A stretch of 64,000 bases of DNA from Trichomonas vaginalis G3 (taxonomy: Eukaryota > Parabasalia > Trichomonadida > Trichomonadidae), in assembly GCF_026262505.1 (NCBI RefSeq), contig NC_067205.1:12958001-13022000 (forward strand). Reading direction: 5' to 3'. The notes beneath the pieces were generated by a model. That model did not search any database. It was not told where the DNA came from and worked only from the letters and a program-made list of their open reading frames with translations. Of the stretch, positions 31,360-39,991 are shown one piece after another. How positions within the stretch are numbered: position 1 is the stretch's first letter; every line of letters starts with the position of its first letter. Both the position numbers and the translations under genes were made by a program.

Positions 31360-32010
31360 ATGAGAAGCAAATCCATCTTAGCTAGTGCCGTTAATGTTCC
31401 AATTGAACCAACATCAAATGTTGACTCACGAACGACAAACAATATTGTCATAAAGAACTATAGTTCGGAGTGTTTGAAAGAAAAAGAACCAGATCTTAAG
31501 TCGGGAGGGCTCAAAGAGCCCATCATGGCGCATGGCGCCGTGAATTTAAACACAGCTTCAAACGCTAACGCTACATCAGATGTTAAGTTAGAGTATCCAC
31601 CACTGGACCAAGTTCTTTCAAGAGAAGCCAACGACAACCCTTACACAAATGTTCAAACAAATCCTTCAGATAACGTAGACCATTACCTTCTTCAGTTATA
31701 CCAAACAATTTTACTCAAAGACGATAAGAAGCTTTTGACAAATCTTATAAGTAAGAACCAAATAATTCTAACAAAGGAGGACCTTGAAAATATTATATCA
31801 CGAATAACAGGAAAGCAATGTGTCATTGACTATCTCGACCCTGAAATCGAATGCTGTGGTCAAACTCCAATATTCATGAAAATAGGTAACATCCGCATCA
31901 TTGAAACACCAGGTACTCCAGGAGTTGAGTTTAAGTATAAATATTCGAACGAGTATACAAAACTATCTACTTACTATAAGCTTTGTTTGAAATATGTTTT
32001 AGTAAATTAA
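31360..32010 (+). CDS. Conserved Polinton protein with CCG motif, inner copy
   Basis: 216 residues from ATG 31360. The N-terminal half is polar and low-complexity (Asn/Thr/Ala-rich). The C-terminal ~110 residues (HYLLQLYQTILLKDDKKLLTNLISKNQIILTKEDLENIISRITG, then DYLDPEIECCGQTPIFMKIGNIRIIETPGTPGVEFKYKYS) match the end of 53792-54373 in the outer element, where the same EPDISCCG...IYVMKGGETLNLKYS pattern occurs. This helical-then-beta module with a paired cysteine followed by Gly is therefore a conserved gene of both Polintons. Its role is unknown; the spot next to penton-like and capsid genes suggests a virion part. Frame intact. Confidence 0.7.
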   Translation: MRSKSILASAVNVPIEPTSNVDSRTTNNIVIKNYSSECLKEKEPDLKSGGLKEPIMAHGAVNLNTASNANATSDVKLEYPPLDQVLSREANDNPYTNVQTNPSDNVDHYLLQLYQTILLKDDKKLLTNLISKNQIILTKEDLENIISRITGKQCVIDYLDPEIECCGQTPIFMKIGNIRIIETPGTPGVEFKYKYSNEYTKLSTYYKLCLKYVLVN

Positions 32011-32201
32011 AGCAATTTGTAATATCTGTCCAAAACATCTTCAACACTATTGAACTCATCTTCATAATGCAAACCTAATCTTATTGACTTGGTGCAATTT
32101 TCACTAACACAATATAGCGCTTTGCGCTCGGCGCCTTTGACGCCTTTTTCTGTTCTCTTGACAGACATAACTAACTCATTTGTTTCATCAAACAGCAACA
32201 A
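32007..32201 (-). pseudogene. Short frame, inner Polinton, unassigned
   Basis: 64-codon frame with a non-ATG opening; from the first ATG it would be about 54 residues (MSVKRTEKGVKGAERK...). It overlaps the end of the plus-strand gene by four bases. May be a remnant; no family recognised. Confidence 0.3.
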
Positions 32202-32236
32202 CTAAAGTTCATGACCTAATACATAACATTCATACT

Positions 32237-33012
32237 TTATATTTTTAGCTCTGAGTTCTCTTGTAAGCCGTTGCATTTAATATTTTCTAAAAAGTCAACT
32301 TCAACAGTCATTCGCACTGGTGCCTTCAGTTCTACAGGCTCTCCTTGAAAGTCAACTAGTCTGAATTGCATGTCTTTCAAATTATGAGGACTAATGCGAA
32401 CCCATTTACCTAAATGAGTTACTATGACAGGAACGTTTGGAATGAACATTGAATTTACTTCATAACAGAAAGATTTATATTCTACTGAACCTTTACTATT
32501 AACTCCTGAAATACCTGTGACATTAGCTATTTTAGACTCAATGTACAAACAATTGCCTAACATACGTATGGAACGGATTTCATCTCAATCGTTTTGTCAA
32601 CACTTTTCAAAGGAAATGTCATATGGTATGCTCCCAGAAGCAATTGAACTCTATGACTCATTCGTGTTATCTTAAACTCCTTCGCATAACTGAACTTCAA
32701 AACTCCTACAATAAGTTTAACATTCATTAAGTTTTCTTCGTTATCCTTGTTTATTGTAGTATTTATGAGAGCATTTAACACTCCAGCTAATGTTTCCATC
32801 TTATATTCTACATTATTGTGAAATCTTATTTCATGCTTCTTTCCATCTATTTCAAGCTCCATGAAATCTGTTTCGTCAGTTATAACGAATGAAGCAATAG
32901 TATTAAAGTCAACAACTCTGAAAGCAAGCGCTTCATTCTGAAGACCTAAGTTTGTTTGTAGCTTTACTGTCCCGTATTCGTTTGGGTCTGTACTTTGCAA
33001 ATAGAACAACAT
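32237..33012 (-). pseudogene. Penton-like minor capsid candidate, inner Polinton
   Basis: The start at ATG 33012 (MLFYLQSTDPNEYGTVKLQTNL) parallels the start of 54378-55160 in the outer element (MVYTITTKNPESYNSITTNLQS) and both run on with alternating beta-strand patterns (DFMELEIDGKKHEIRF here, DFIVVNGKKYSFEDT there). A single jelly-roll penton is a standard Polinton gene and this is my best candidate, but the assignment is inference. Broken, about one break. Confidence 0.5.
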
Positions 33013-33029
33013 TTTATTCTCATTAAAAT
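33013..33029. promoter_or_regulatory. 17-bp bidirectional promoter
   Basis: TTTATTCTCATTAAAAT is all that separates divergent ATGs at 33012 (minus) and 33030 (plus). It holds the TTTATTCT element seen before many genes of both Polintons. Confidence 0.55.
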
Positions 33030-34340
33030 ATGACTATTGCTGCATATGCGTATGAAACAAATGAAGCAAGAAGAGCACATGAACTAGTAAACGAAAACTC
33101 AACTTTAACCATTGAAGGCAATGATTTAGTCATTGACGATGGAAAAACTAAAAAGTCATTGATTTCGATACTTTTAACACTTATGACCCATTCATTACAA
33201 CAAGCAAAGTTCCCATAAATGATGGAACGGTGCAATATATAAATTCAACAGTAGATGCCTCATTAGTGAAGTACTGAATGTTCTCATTGAATTGTTAAAG
33301 AGCTTTCGATTTGACGACAACATTAAATGCCTAAAGAATTTAGTCATGAATGAGAAACAAATTCTCGGCGTTGCTGGTAGCAGTAATGATGTACACCTTA
33401 TGACATTAGAATATTATAACGAACATAAAGATGAACTGAAAGGAGAGAAGGGTGACACCGGACTCAAGACCACAAGGAATACAAGGAATACAAGGACCTC
33501 AAGGCGAAAACGGTTTGGATGGAAAGGATGGAAAGGATGGAAAAACTGCTAAATCATGGATATGGAACCTTATAAATACTGGTTTAACAGCTGCTTCATA
33601 TGGAGTTCTTCAATACCAAATCGGAAAGATATGGGCAGTACTTGGTGAAGAAGTTTTAGATGACGTTAAAAATGCTTTGAACTTCATTTCAAATGGTTCG
33701 GATACTATTAAAACTTTATCTGGTTGGATGCAAGAAACAAGGAGTCAAATAGATACTGTAAGACGTATAGCAAACAATGCACGTACGGGATTGGATACTT
33801 TACGAGAAGCACAAAATACACTAAAGGAAGCAAATGATATTCTTGGCTCAGTATCAGACATGCATGAAGATTGGCTTAAAGGTATTGACAAATCTTTAAA
33901 AATCACAGTCAGTCTATTGCTGACTACAAGAAAAGTATAGATTTTTTTACATAGTGCTATGGACGTACATGATGGAAGCATAAGAACTTACTTAATGCTA
34001 ACAATAACTTACCAGGAACTATTAAAGCATTTATAAAGTCCTTTGTAAAACCCGGTGCTCTAACATTTAGGTCTTTGAGAGCAAGAGCATTGAAGTCAAG
34101 AGATGCAGGAAACTCCAACAGAACCTACAGAAGGAACTGAAACAACAGAAACTCCAGAAGAACCACCAAAAACAGCTAATGAAATATTGTTCGAATATTT
34201 TCCAAGGTACTCTGTTCTCATTGCATACATTCAAGAAATACTTAAGAAAGCAGACTTGACTTTAGGAGATGAATGAAAGTTCTGTATTCTTTCGTTCCAG
34301 TTTCAAATAGCAGAACTTTTGAGACAGATATGCTTAATGT
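33030..34340 (+). pseudogene. Fibre-like locus: collagen-type Gly-X-Y stretch and coiled coil
   Basis: The locus opens at ATG 33030. Around 33445-33550 it encodes a run of Gly-X-Y triplets (GPQGENGLDGKDGKDGK), then a long helical, heptad-rich stretch near 33600-33900 (SQIDTVRRIANNARTGLDTLREAQNTLKEANDIL), and near 34103-34276 a Thr/Glu/Pro-rich short frame. Collagen-like shafts and coiled coils are typical of trimeric viral and phage fibres, which fits the adhesin gene that follows. Broken, perhaps three breaks. Confidence 0.6.
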
Positions 34341-36317
34341 ATGACAACATCTCTGATTTCAAAAGATATGATGACGACCATGACCCCGAACACGGTGAAG
34401 AAGAAGTTTTTACAAACATCCATTAAGACAGGAAAGGTTTTAACTCAAAGTCTCATTATTGACACCAAAGATGGCGAAGTGGACGTTCTTCAAGAGCTGA
34501 AGAAAAATACTTCTTCGGGAGGTGGTGGTAGGCATGAACTTGAAATAAATGAGATAGAAGAGAAATTAGCCGAAAAAGCAGATAAAGAACATAAACACAA
34601 TATCTCCGATATAAATGAACTTCAAGCTACATTAAATAGTAAAGCGGACAAAAATGAACTTGACGCAATGAACAAAGTTTTGAAATCTCATAAACACAAT
34701 ATCTCCGATATAAATGAACTTCAAGCTACATTAAATAGTAAAGCGGACAAGAACCATGTTCATTATATAAGTTCAGACGAACAGATTATAACGGACTATC
34801 ATGGATATTTAACACAGGATGAAGAAGTGAAGACGAAAAATGTTAATGAAAGAAGATATAAATTCATTCGTGCTAAAGGTTATGACATACACTGTACTGT
34901 ACAGTATGACACAGGTATAGCACCACAAACATTTGGTTATAACGCTGAAATTTATGCTTCATACTTCTTTGTTAACGGTGTATTAGTTGAACCAAGATTT
35001 ATGTTAAGAGTTAAGGCAAAAATAACTTTTGAAGATGCTATTAAAAGTAAAGCTGACAAAAATGAACTTGACGCAACGAACAAAGTTTTGAAATCTCATA
35101 AACACAACATCTCCGATATAAATGAACTTCAAACTTCTTTAGACAGTAAAGCAGACAAAAACCATACACATGAATCCTTCACTACTGTTAGAGCTGATGA
35201 CATAATACTGAACTTTGACCTTGGTTCAAGTGCACCTTTAGAGAATCCAAGTACAAGCGTAAAAGATACACTTAATAGTTTAGATAGTAAATGCACTAAT
35301 ATTGAAGGACATGCCAGAAACTTTGAAGCACATGAACTACCAGCAATGTTAGATAAGAAAGCTGACAAAAACCATACACACGAATTCTTCACAACTATTA
35401 GAGCTGATGAGATAATATTGAATTGGGCTATTGCTTCATCAAGCATGCGTGCTGAAGATATGCACACTAACCTAAGAGATATGGTTGTTGATTTAGCCAA
35501 TAAAACCGACAAAATATATGTAGATGAAAAATTAAATTGGTATGATACAAAAGCAATGAATTATACAGAAGAAGCAAAGGAATGGGTAGATGAAAATTAT
35601 GCAAAGAAGTCGGAAGTAAATGCTGCGCTTAATGGAAAAGCCGATAAAGAGCACGTGCATGAAGAATTTCAAACAATCAAGATTAAAGAAATTAAGGCAT
35701 GCATCGAAATAGTAACAAAAACAGGAAGAAACGGTGCAACTGTACAAGAACAAAGAATTTATCCTCCTACTTTTCCTAATGGTTTAATAACAAACAATAT
35801 AAATATTGTAGACGGCGATGGATTTATAAACGTTAAACATGAACTTCTAACAATGAAGACTCAGATTCTTGAAACCATATATCCTATAGGCTCTATTTAT
35901 ACGTCAATGAACTCAACAAATCCGGCAAGTGTTTTAGGTTTTGGTACGTGGAAGCAGATTGTAGATAAATTCTTATACTGTGCTAACTCTTCAAAGCAAA
36001 CAGGAGGTTCAAAGAAAATAGGTATTGAAAACCTTCCTTCACATATGCATAAGTTCAGTGGAACAACATCTGTAGAAGGAAATCATTCACATTCAATAAC
36101 AAAAAGAGGTTATACAAATCTTGCAGCAGGTTCGGATAGACAGGGAATGCATAGATATGATATTTCAAGTGACCCAGTAGATTCAAGCACAGGTATTTTC
36201 TGTGGAACTGCAGGAAATCATACACATGTTGTAGCTGGTATTACAGACCCAGCAGGTTCGGGTGCAGATTATATGCCTCCATTTATGACTGTATTCGCAT
36301 GGTACCGAGTTCAATGA
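34341..36317 (+). CDS. Phage-tail-type fibre/adhesin with gp10-like C-terminal domain
   Basis: 658 residues, intact. A shaft made of repeats: HKHNISDINELQATLNSKAD occurs three times and KADKNHTHE followed by FTTIRADEIILN-type phrases occurs three times, interleaved with short helices, as in trimeric phage fibres. The last ~145 residues are a recognisable tail-collar/baseplate-gp10-type domain: YPIGSIYTSMNSTNPASVLG, GTWKQI, the His pairs in LPSHMHKF, GNHSHSI and GNHTHVV, and the ending YMPPFMTVFAWYRVQ. In phages such domains form trimers, bind metal through His-x-His and recognise receptors. Here it would be the host-attachment protein of the Polinton virion. Bacterial-phage-like domain in a eukaryotic element implies transfer. 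It follows the collagen-like locus and precedes the integrase by 19 bases. Confidence 0.85.
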   Translation: MTTSLISKDMMTTMTPNTVKKKFLQTSIKTGKVLTQSLIIDTKDGEVDVLQELKKNTSSGGGGRHELEINEIEEKLAEKADKEHKHNISDINELQATLNSKADKNELDAMNKVLKSHKHNISDINELQATLNSKADKNHVHYISSDEQIITDYHGYLTQDEEVKTKNVNERRYKFIRAKGYDIHCTVQYDTGIAPQTFGYNAEIYASYFFVNGVLVEPRFMLRVKAKITFEDAIKSKADKNELDATNKVLKSHKHNISDINELQTSLDSKADKNHTHESFTTVRADDIILNFDLGSSAPLENPSTSVKDTLNSLDSKCTNIEGHARNFEAHELPAMLDKKADKNHTHEFFTTIRADEIILNWAIASSSMRAEDMHTNLRDMVVDLANKTDKIYVDEKLNWYDTKAMNYTEEAKEWVDENYAKKSEVNAALNGKADKEHVHEEFQTIKIKEIKACIEIVTKTGRNGATVQEQRIYPPTFPNGLITNNINIVDGDGFINVKHELLTMKTQILETIYPIGSIYTSMNSTNPASVLGFGTWKQIVDKFLYCANSSKQTGGSKKIGIENLPSHMHKFSGTTSVEGNHSHSITKRGYTNLAAGSDRQGMHRYDISSDPVDSSTGIFCGTAGNHTHVVAGITDPAGSGADYMPPFMTVFAWYRVQ

Positions 36318-36336
36318 AATCTTTAACTTTACATAA

Positions 36337-37422
36337 ATGAGCTTGAAAGAAGTATTCGAACAACATCCATGGAGGTCTTTTAAGAAATTCAATGAAGCTG
36401 CAAAGAGTTCGGGATTTACTAACAGAGCTGAAGTGAAAAGGTTCTTTAACAAAAATGTTGTACATCAAACAAAAATAAATCCTTACGACTACTTTTTACC
36501 AATTTACTCCAACACTCCTGACGCATACCAATTTGACACTCTCATTCAAAGCAGAAAAGGAGGACATAAACCATTCCTCATCTTCATAAATGTTAACACT
36601 CGTAAAGCATATGCATATCCAATGAGGAACAAAGGAACTCGTGAAGTGTTAAGAGTTTTACAAAAGTTTGTAGCAGAACATAACCCAAGTACTTTAACAT
36701 CAGACCAGGATTCAGCATACCTCAGCAACGAAATCACAGAATTTCTCATTAAGCATAACATAACTCACTACACTACTGAAGACCATAACCATAACATACT
36801 CGGTATCATTAACCGCTTCATAAGAACGCTCAGAGATTTAAACCAAGAGCGAGATTTTAACGAAGAAACAATGAAACACTTTCTCGAAGTATATAATTCC
36901 TCAACACATTCTACAACAGGACATACACCAAATTCAATGACACAACAACAAGAAGAAAAGTATATACAAAAGAAACGAAGCCAAACACAAAATATCAGAA
37001 ATTCAACACAATTTACCCTCATTCCTGGTACAAAAGTTCGTGTAGTTCTTGACGACAAACCATTGACAAAGAAACGTTTAAGGTTAAGTCGAAATTATTA
37101 TATCGTAGACTCTACACAAGGTAATGGATATCTTATAAAAGCTGCCGACGACTCCATAGCATTTTACCCTCGTCATAAATTAGTCGAAAGTAGTAATGGC
37201 AAACTTGCTGAAACCATTGACGAAGCAAAGCGAGGAGTGGTTATTGAAATACTTGACTATAACATAAACGATGACACTTATAAAGTAAGATATGAAGGAG
37301 GCGTTGAAGATGTTATACCATCTAAGAACTTGAGAGAGTCAAAGCCAACACATCTGGGTCCATTAGAGCGGGAGTACTGGAAAGACAAAAATATGCCAGA
37401 AAGAATAAGAAAATTATTCTAA
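36337..37422 (+). CDS. Polinton DDE integrase with C-terminal chromo/Tudor-like module
   Basis: 361 residues from ATG 36337. The N-terminal ~60 residues hold a short helical domain (FKKFNEAAKSSGFTNRAEVKRFFNK). The rve core follows: Asp in AYQFDTLIQS, Asp in TLTSDQDSAYL, and the third conserved block at NHNILGIINRFIRTLRDLN, then the typical YNSSTHSTTGHTPNSM loop. From about residue 225 come two small beta-barrel modules (GTKVRVVLDDKP... and GVVIEILDYNINDDTYKVRYEGGVEDVIPSKNLRES), SH3/Tudor/chromo-like, which in Polinton integrases are thought to bind chromatin. It would insert the element, giving the short target duplication. Distinct from the IS3-like transposase at 22069. A virus-type fossil gene; the frame is open throughout. 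Confidence 0.88.
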   Translation: MSLKEVFEQHPWRSFKKFNEAAKSSGFTNRAEVKRFFNKNVVHQTKINPYDYFLPIYSNTPDAYQFDTLIQSRKGGHKPFLIFINVNTRKAYAYPMRNKGTREVLRVLQKFVAEHNPSTLTSDQDSAYLSNEITEFLIKHNITHYTTEDHNHNILGIINRFIRTLRDLNQERDFNEETMKHFLEVYNSSTHSTTGHTPNSMTQQQEEKYIQKKRSQTQNIRNSTQFTLIPGTKVRVVLDDKPLTKKRLRLSRNYYIVDSTQGNGYLIKAADDSIAFYPRHKLVESSNGKLAETIDEAKRGVVIEILDYNINDDTYKVRYEGGVEDVIPSKNLRESKPTHLGPLEREYWKDKNMPERIRKLF

Positions 37423-37681
37423 ACTTTTTCGTTGGATGTAAATCAGACATGAATGAGAACAGTCATGAAATTATTAATGGTACCATTTATTTTAACATAA
37501 AGACGCAAAGCGGCGGGGCATAGCCCATGAACAAAAATAATTTTTAGGGTAGATGGGTATATCTAACCTCATTTCTACCCTCATTTCTACCCTCATGAAT
37601 TTTCATGAATTTCCTTAAGATAGAAAAAATAAAGTTAGTTTTATTTTTATTTATTTTTTTATTTTGTATGTAAGAACAGAA
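37423..37681 (+). promoter_or_regulatory. Operator repeats (CTACCC type) and long AT promoter block
   Basis: At 37546-37596 the half-site ATTTCTACCCTC is repeated at exact 12-bp spacing, preceded 12 bp earlier by a CTAACC variant and by an inverted AGGGTAGA. From about 37590 to the gene start runs an AT-rich block (TCATGAATTT, CCTTAAGATAGAAAAAATAA, then T-rich tracts ending TATTTTGTATGTAAGAACAG). The same block occurs before 38323 and 59699 and, on the other strand, before 59296. Confidence 0.65.
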
Positions 37682-38170
37682 ATGTCAGTCGAAGCAAAAA
37701 CATTCACTAACAAATTATATGAAAAAAATAATAATGATTACCCCTCATTAACCAGGGAAATGACGGATTCTATAGTTCGTAAATTCGATGAAATACAGGA
37801 TATGTGGTTCGACAGATTCGACATGAACGATAAGGAAAAGAGAAAGAACGATAACAATTTACTTACTAAAAGAATCCTAAAATCTAAAATAGGTGAGGCT
37901 TCAACATTTAACACAGTACATAACTTTTACACCGCTGTTTATATTTTCAATAATTTATTTAACGATGAACGAGAAAGAAAAAGTATGTTTAACGGAAGAA
38001 ATGAATATGATTTTATCCTTTGTGCTGTTCGGGATGTGGACATGAAACTAAAGAAAATATTCTTATTACAAGATGACACGGTTGAAGATGAAATCAATGA
38101 GTTTTTAAATCGTGATTTAAATGAAATTGATGAAGTTATGACCGAATGTTATAAAAAGTTCAAGAGGTGA
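37682..38170 (+). CDS. 162-aa charged protein, inner Polinton
   Basis: ATG 37682 (Met-Ser-Val-Glu-Ala) is chosen over 37664 because the shared promoter block ends there as it does for 38323. The protein is mainly helical and highly charged (EKNNNDYPSLTREMTDSIVRKFDEIQDMWFDRFDMNDKEKRKNDNNLL) with an acidic C-terminal half. No family is recognised and there is no signal peptide or membrane segment. It stands first in a cluster with the KilA-N gene, under the same type of promoter, and its stop codon overlaps the operator repeats of the next gene. I infer an early or regulatory role only from this setting. Confidence 0.65.
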   Translation: MSVEAKTFTNKLYEKNNNDYPSLTREMTDSIVRKFDEIQDMWFDRFDMNDKEKRKNDNNLLTKRILKSKIGEASTFNTVHNFYTAVYIFNNLFNDERERKSMFNGRNEYDFILCAVRDVDMKLKKIFLLQDDTVEDEINEFLNRDLNEIDEVMTECYKKFKR

Positions 38171-38322
38171 AAAATTAGGTGAAAAAAGAGGTGAAATTTC
38201 ACCACTTCACATAAATTATATTTTTACTGAAAAATGACCAAATTTCATGAATTTTCATAAAAGAGAAAAATAACGTTAATTTTATTTTTATTTATTTTTT
38301 TATCTTGTATGTAAAGACAGTA
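38164..38322 (+). promoter_or_regulatory. Operator repeats (AGGTGAAA type) and AT promoter block of the KilA-N gene
   Basis: AGGTGAAA starts at 38165, 38177 and 38189, exactly 12 bp apart, and the last copy forms the palindrome GGTGAAATTTCACC (38190-38203), followed by CTTCAC. The first repeat overlaps the stop codon of the preceding gene. After it comes the AT block shared with 37590-37681, ending TATCTTGTATGTAAAGACAG just before ATG 38323. The right TIR carries the same operator at 48020-48062. Confidence 0.7.
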
Positions 38323-39150
38323 ATGACAACATTAGAGAACACAACAACTGCTATCGTTCATGAAGCCATAAATGAAGAATACGAATACATACAATATAAC
38401 AAACAATTGAGACTCATTCGTTCTGTCAAAGATGATATGTATCAAATGCAAAGTATAATGAACGCTCTTCGTTCTACAAAGCAAGCATATCATTGGTTTG
38501 AAAACCAACAGACAAAAGAACTTTTAGAAGAATTTCCTCATATGATTGCTTCCCTCGGAAAACCGAGAGAAGAGATTCCATTCGAAAATCGCAAGAATTT
38601 GGCACCTGGTTTGAAAGGTTATTATGTTCATAGACTTTTAGTAAATGCTGTAGCAATGTGGGCTTCACCTCGTTATGCTTGTTATATTTTCATGATGTTA
38701 GATGAACTATATAAAGCAGAACGTGGAGAGATGGAAAAGAAACTTCAAGCAAAAGATGAAGTCATTGAATCCAAAGACAAAAGCATACAGAAAAGAATAC
38801 CACGTTCAGTACCAAAAGGAAAGGAAAAAAGCTATAAGTATATGATTTACGCTGAAGAGATGGAGAAAGAAGAAGATAGAGATATGGTTATGTTACATTT
38901 AGTGAGAAGAAACAACAAGAGCTTTTATGACCTCGCTAAAATATATAAATCTGACAGAAACCGGTTCTATCGTGAAAACTTACCGATTTCAATGACACCG
39001 AATGAAGATGTTAAACAGATAGTTCAAGACACACTTCCTCAAACACACTATGATATTAGAGGTTGCACAATACTTACATTCAAAGAAGACTTAACATTAC
39101 TGAAGGAAAAAATAACAGAATATTTCGACAACTTCAAAGAGGAAGAATGA
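38323..39150 (+). CDS. KilA-N domain protein with DUF3627-like C-terminus
   Basis: ATG 38323 (Met-Thr-Thr-Leu-Glu-Asn) fits the promoter block; an in-frame ATG at 38305 lies within that block. Residues ~55-130 hold the end of a KilA-N DNA-binding domain, seen in YYVHRLLVNAVAMWASPRYACYIFMMLDELYKAE. A coiled-coil linker follows (KKLQAKDEVIESKDKSIQKR), then a C-terminal domain (KYMIYAEEMEKEEDRDMVMLHLVRRNNKSFYDLAKIYKSDRNRFYRENLPISMTPNEDVKQIVQDTLP) of the type paired with KilA-N in large DNA viruses. KilA-N proteins are sequence-specific DNA binders of phages and large eukaryotic viruses. A nearly identical but broken copy lies in the outer element (58635-59296). A natural candidate for the factor that reads the 12-bp operators. 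Confidence 0.82.
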   Translation: MTTLENTTTAIVHEAINEEYEYIQYNKQLRLIRSVKDDMYQMQSIMNALRSTKQAYHWFENQQTKELLEEFPHMIASLGKPREEIPFENRKNLAPGLKGYYVHRLLVNAVAMWASPRYACYIFMMLDELYKAERGEMEKKLQAKDEVIESKDKSIQKRIPRSVPKGKEKSYKYMIYAEEMEKEEDRDMVMLHLVRRNNKSFYDLAKIYKSDRNRFYRENLPISMTPNEDVKQIVQDTLPQTHYDIRGCTILTFKEDLTLLKEKITEYFDNFKEEE

Positions 39151-39204
39151 AAAAAATCTACGCTATATTTATTTTTTTATAAAATTTATCTCATATGAAA
39201 GAAC

Positions 39205-39417
39205 ATGAATTTAGAATATTCAGAACTCTTAACAGAAGAAGAGAACGAACAACATGTAAAAGATTATGCAAAATTTTTGAAGACATACAAAGCATTTAAA
39301 CAATATCTAAATGCTTCTAAAGATTATGCAAAATTTCTGAAGGTATATAAGCTTATGAAAAAGCGTATGAAAGTTTATACATGGGGAATTGTTGTAAAAT
39401 ATCGATATGAAGACTAA
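39205..39417 (+). CDS. Small 70-aa helical protein, inner Polinton
   Basis: Preceded by an AT-rich promoter with TTTATTTTTTTATAAAATT, like its neighbours. The protein contains an internal duplication: KDYAKFLKTYKAFKQYLNAS followed by KDYAKFLKVYKLMKKRMKV. It is basic and probably all helical. No family recognised; it could be a fragment, but the duplication and own promoter suggest a real small gene following the KilA-N gene. Confidence 0.5.
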   Translation: MNLEYSELLTEEENEQHVKDYAKFLKTYKAFKQYLNASKDYAKFLKVYKLMKKRMKVYTWGIVVKYRYED

Positions 39418-39991
39418 CCAAAAATATATTTTTGTTCAAATAACGTCAGGGTCAATTTCTTCAACCATTTCACTTCCTTCGTCAATGTCAATTGAAGCTT
39501 CTTCAACTTTTGGTAAGAACTTTTTGTATGATCTTGTTCGTTATTGTCTTCAGAGATGAAGGATAATATTTCACAGATGTTTCACACTCTTATATTCTTT
39601 CTGTTCGGAAAGATTTAAAGCAATACTGAAGAAGTCAACGTGGAGTCTTTATAAACAGTATAATGAGTATCTTTTACATTCACAAAGAAACCCTTTTGTT
39701 TCAACACAACTGCTAACTCTTGTGAGTATAACGTTTGCGGTCAATAACAATAGCTAATGGTCTGACATACTGACCAAACTTAGATTCTTTCACAAACTTC
39801 TTGTTAAAGATAACATTAACGTTTGAAGCACCATTGGAACTCATTCTTGATGGCAGTAGCGAGAGCATTGTATGAAAAGAACTTGCAATTTGCATGTGTT
39901 TTCATTAAAATAAAAATATTAAATTATTTTGAAAAATAACTTAAAAAATGTAATCTAATTTTTTAAAAAATATTTTTTATTTCCTACTAAA
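39418..39991 (-). pseudogene. Broken minus-strand gene, inner Polinton
   Basis: Coding-like fragments on the minus strand, the clearest at 39713-39895 (NVNVIFNKKFVKESKFGQYVRPLAIVIDRKRYTH). Family not recognised. Broken, about two breaks. Confidence 0.4.
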
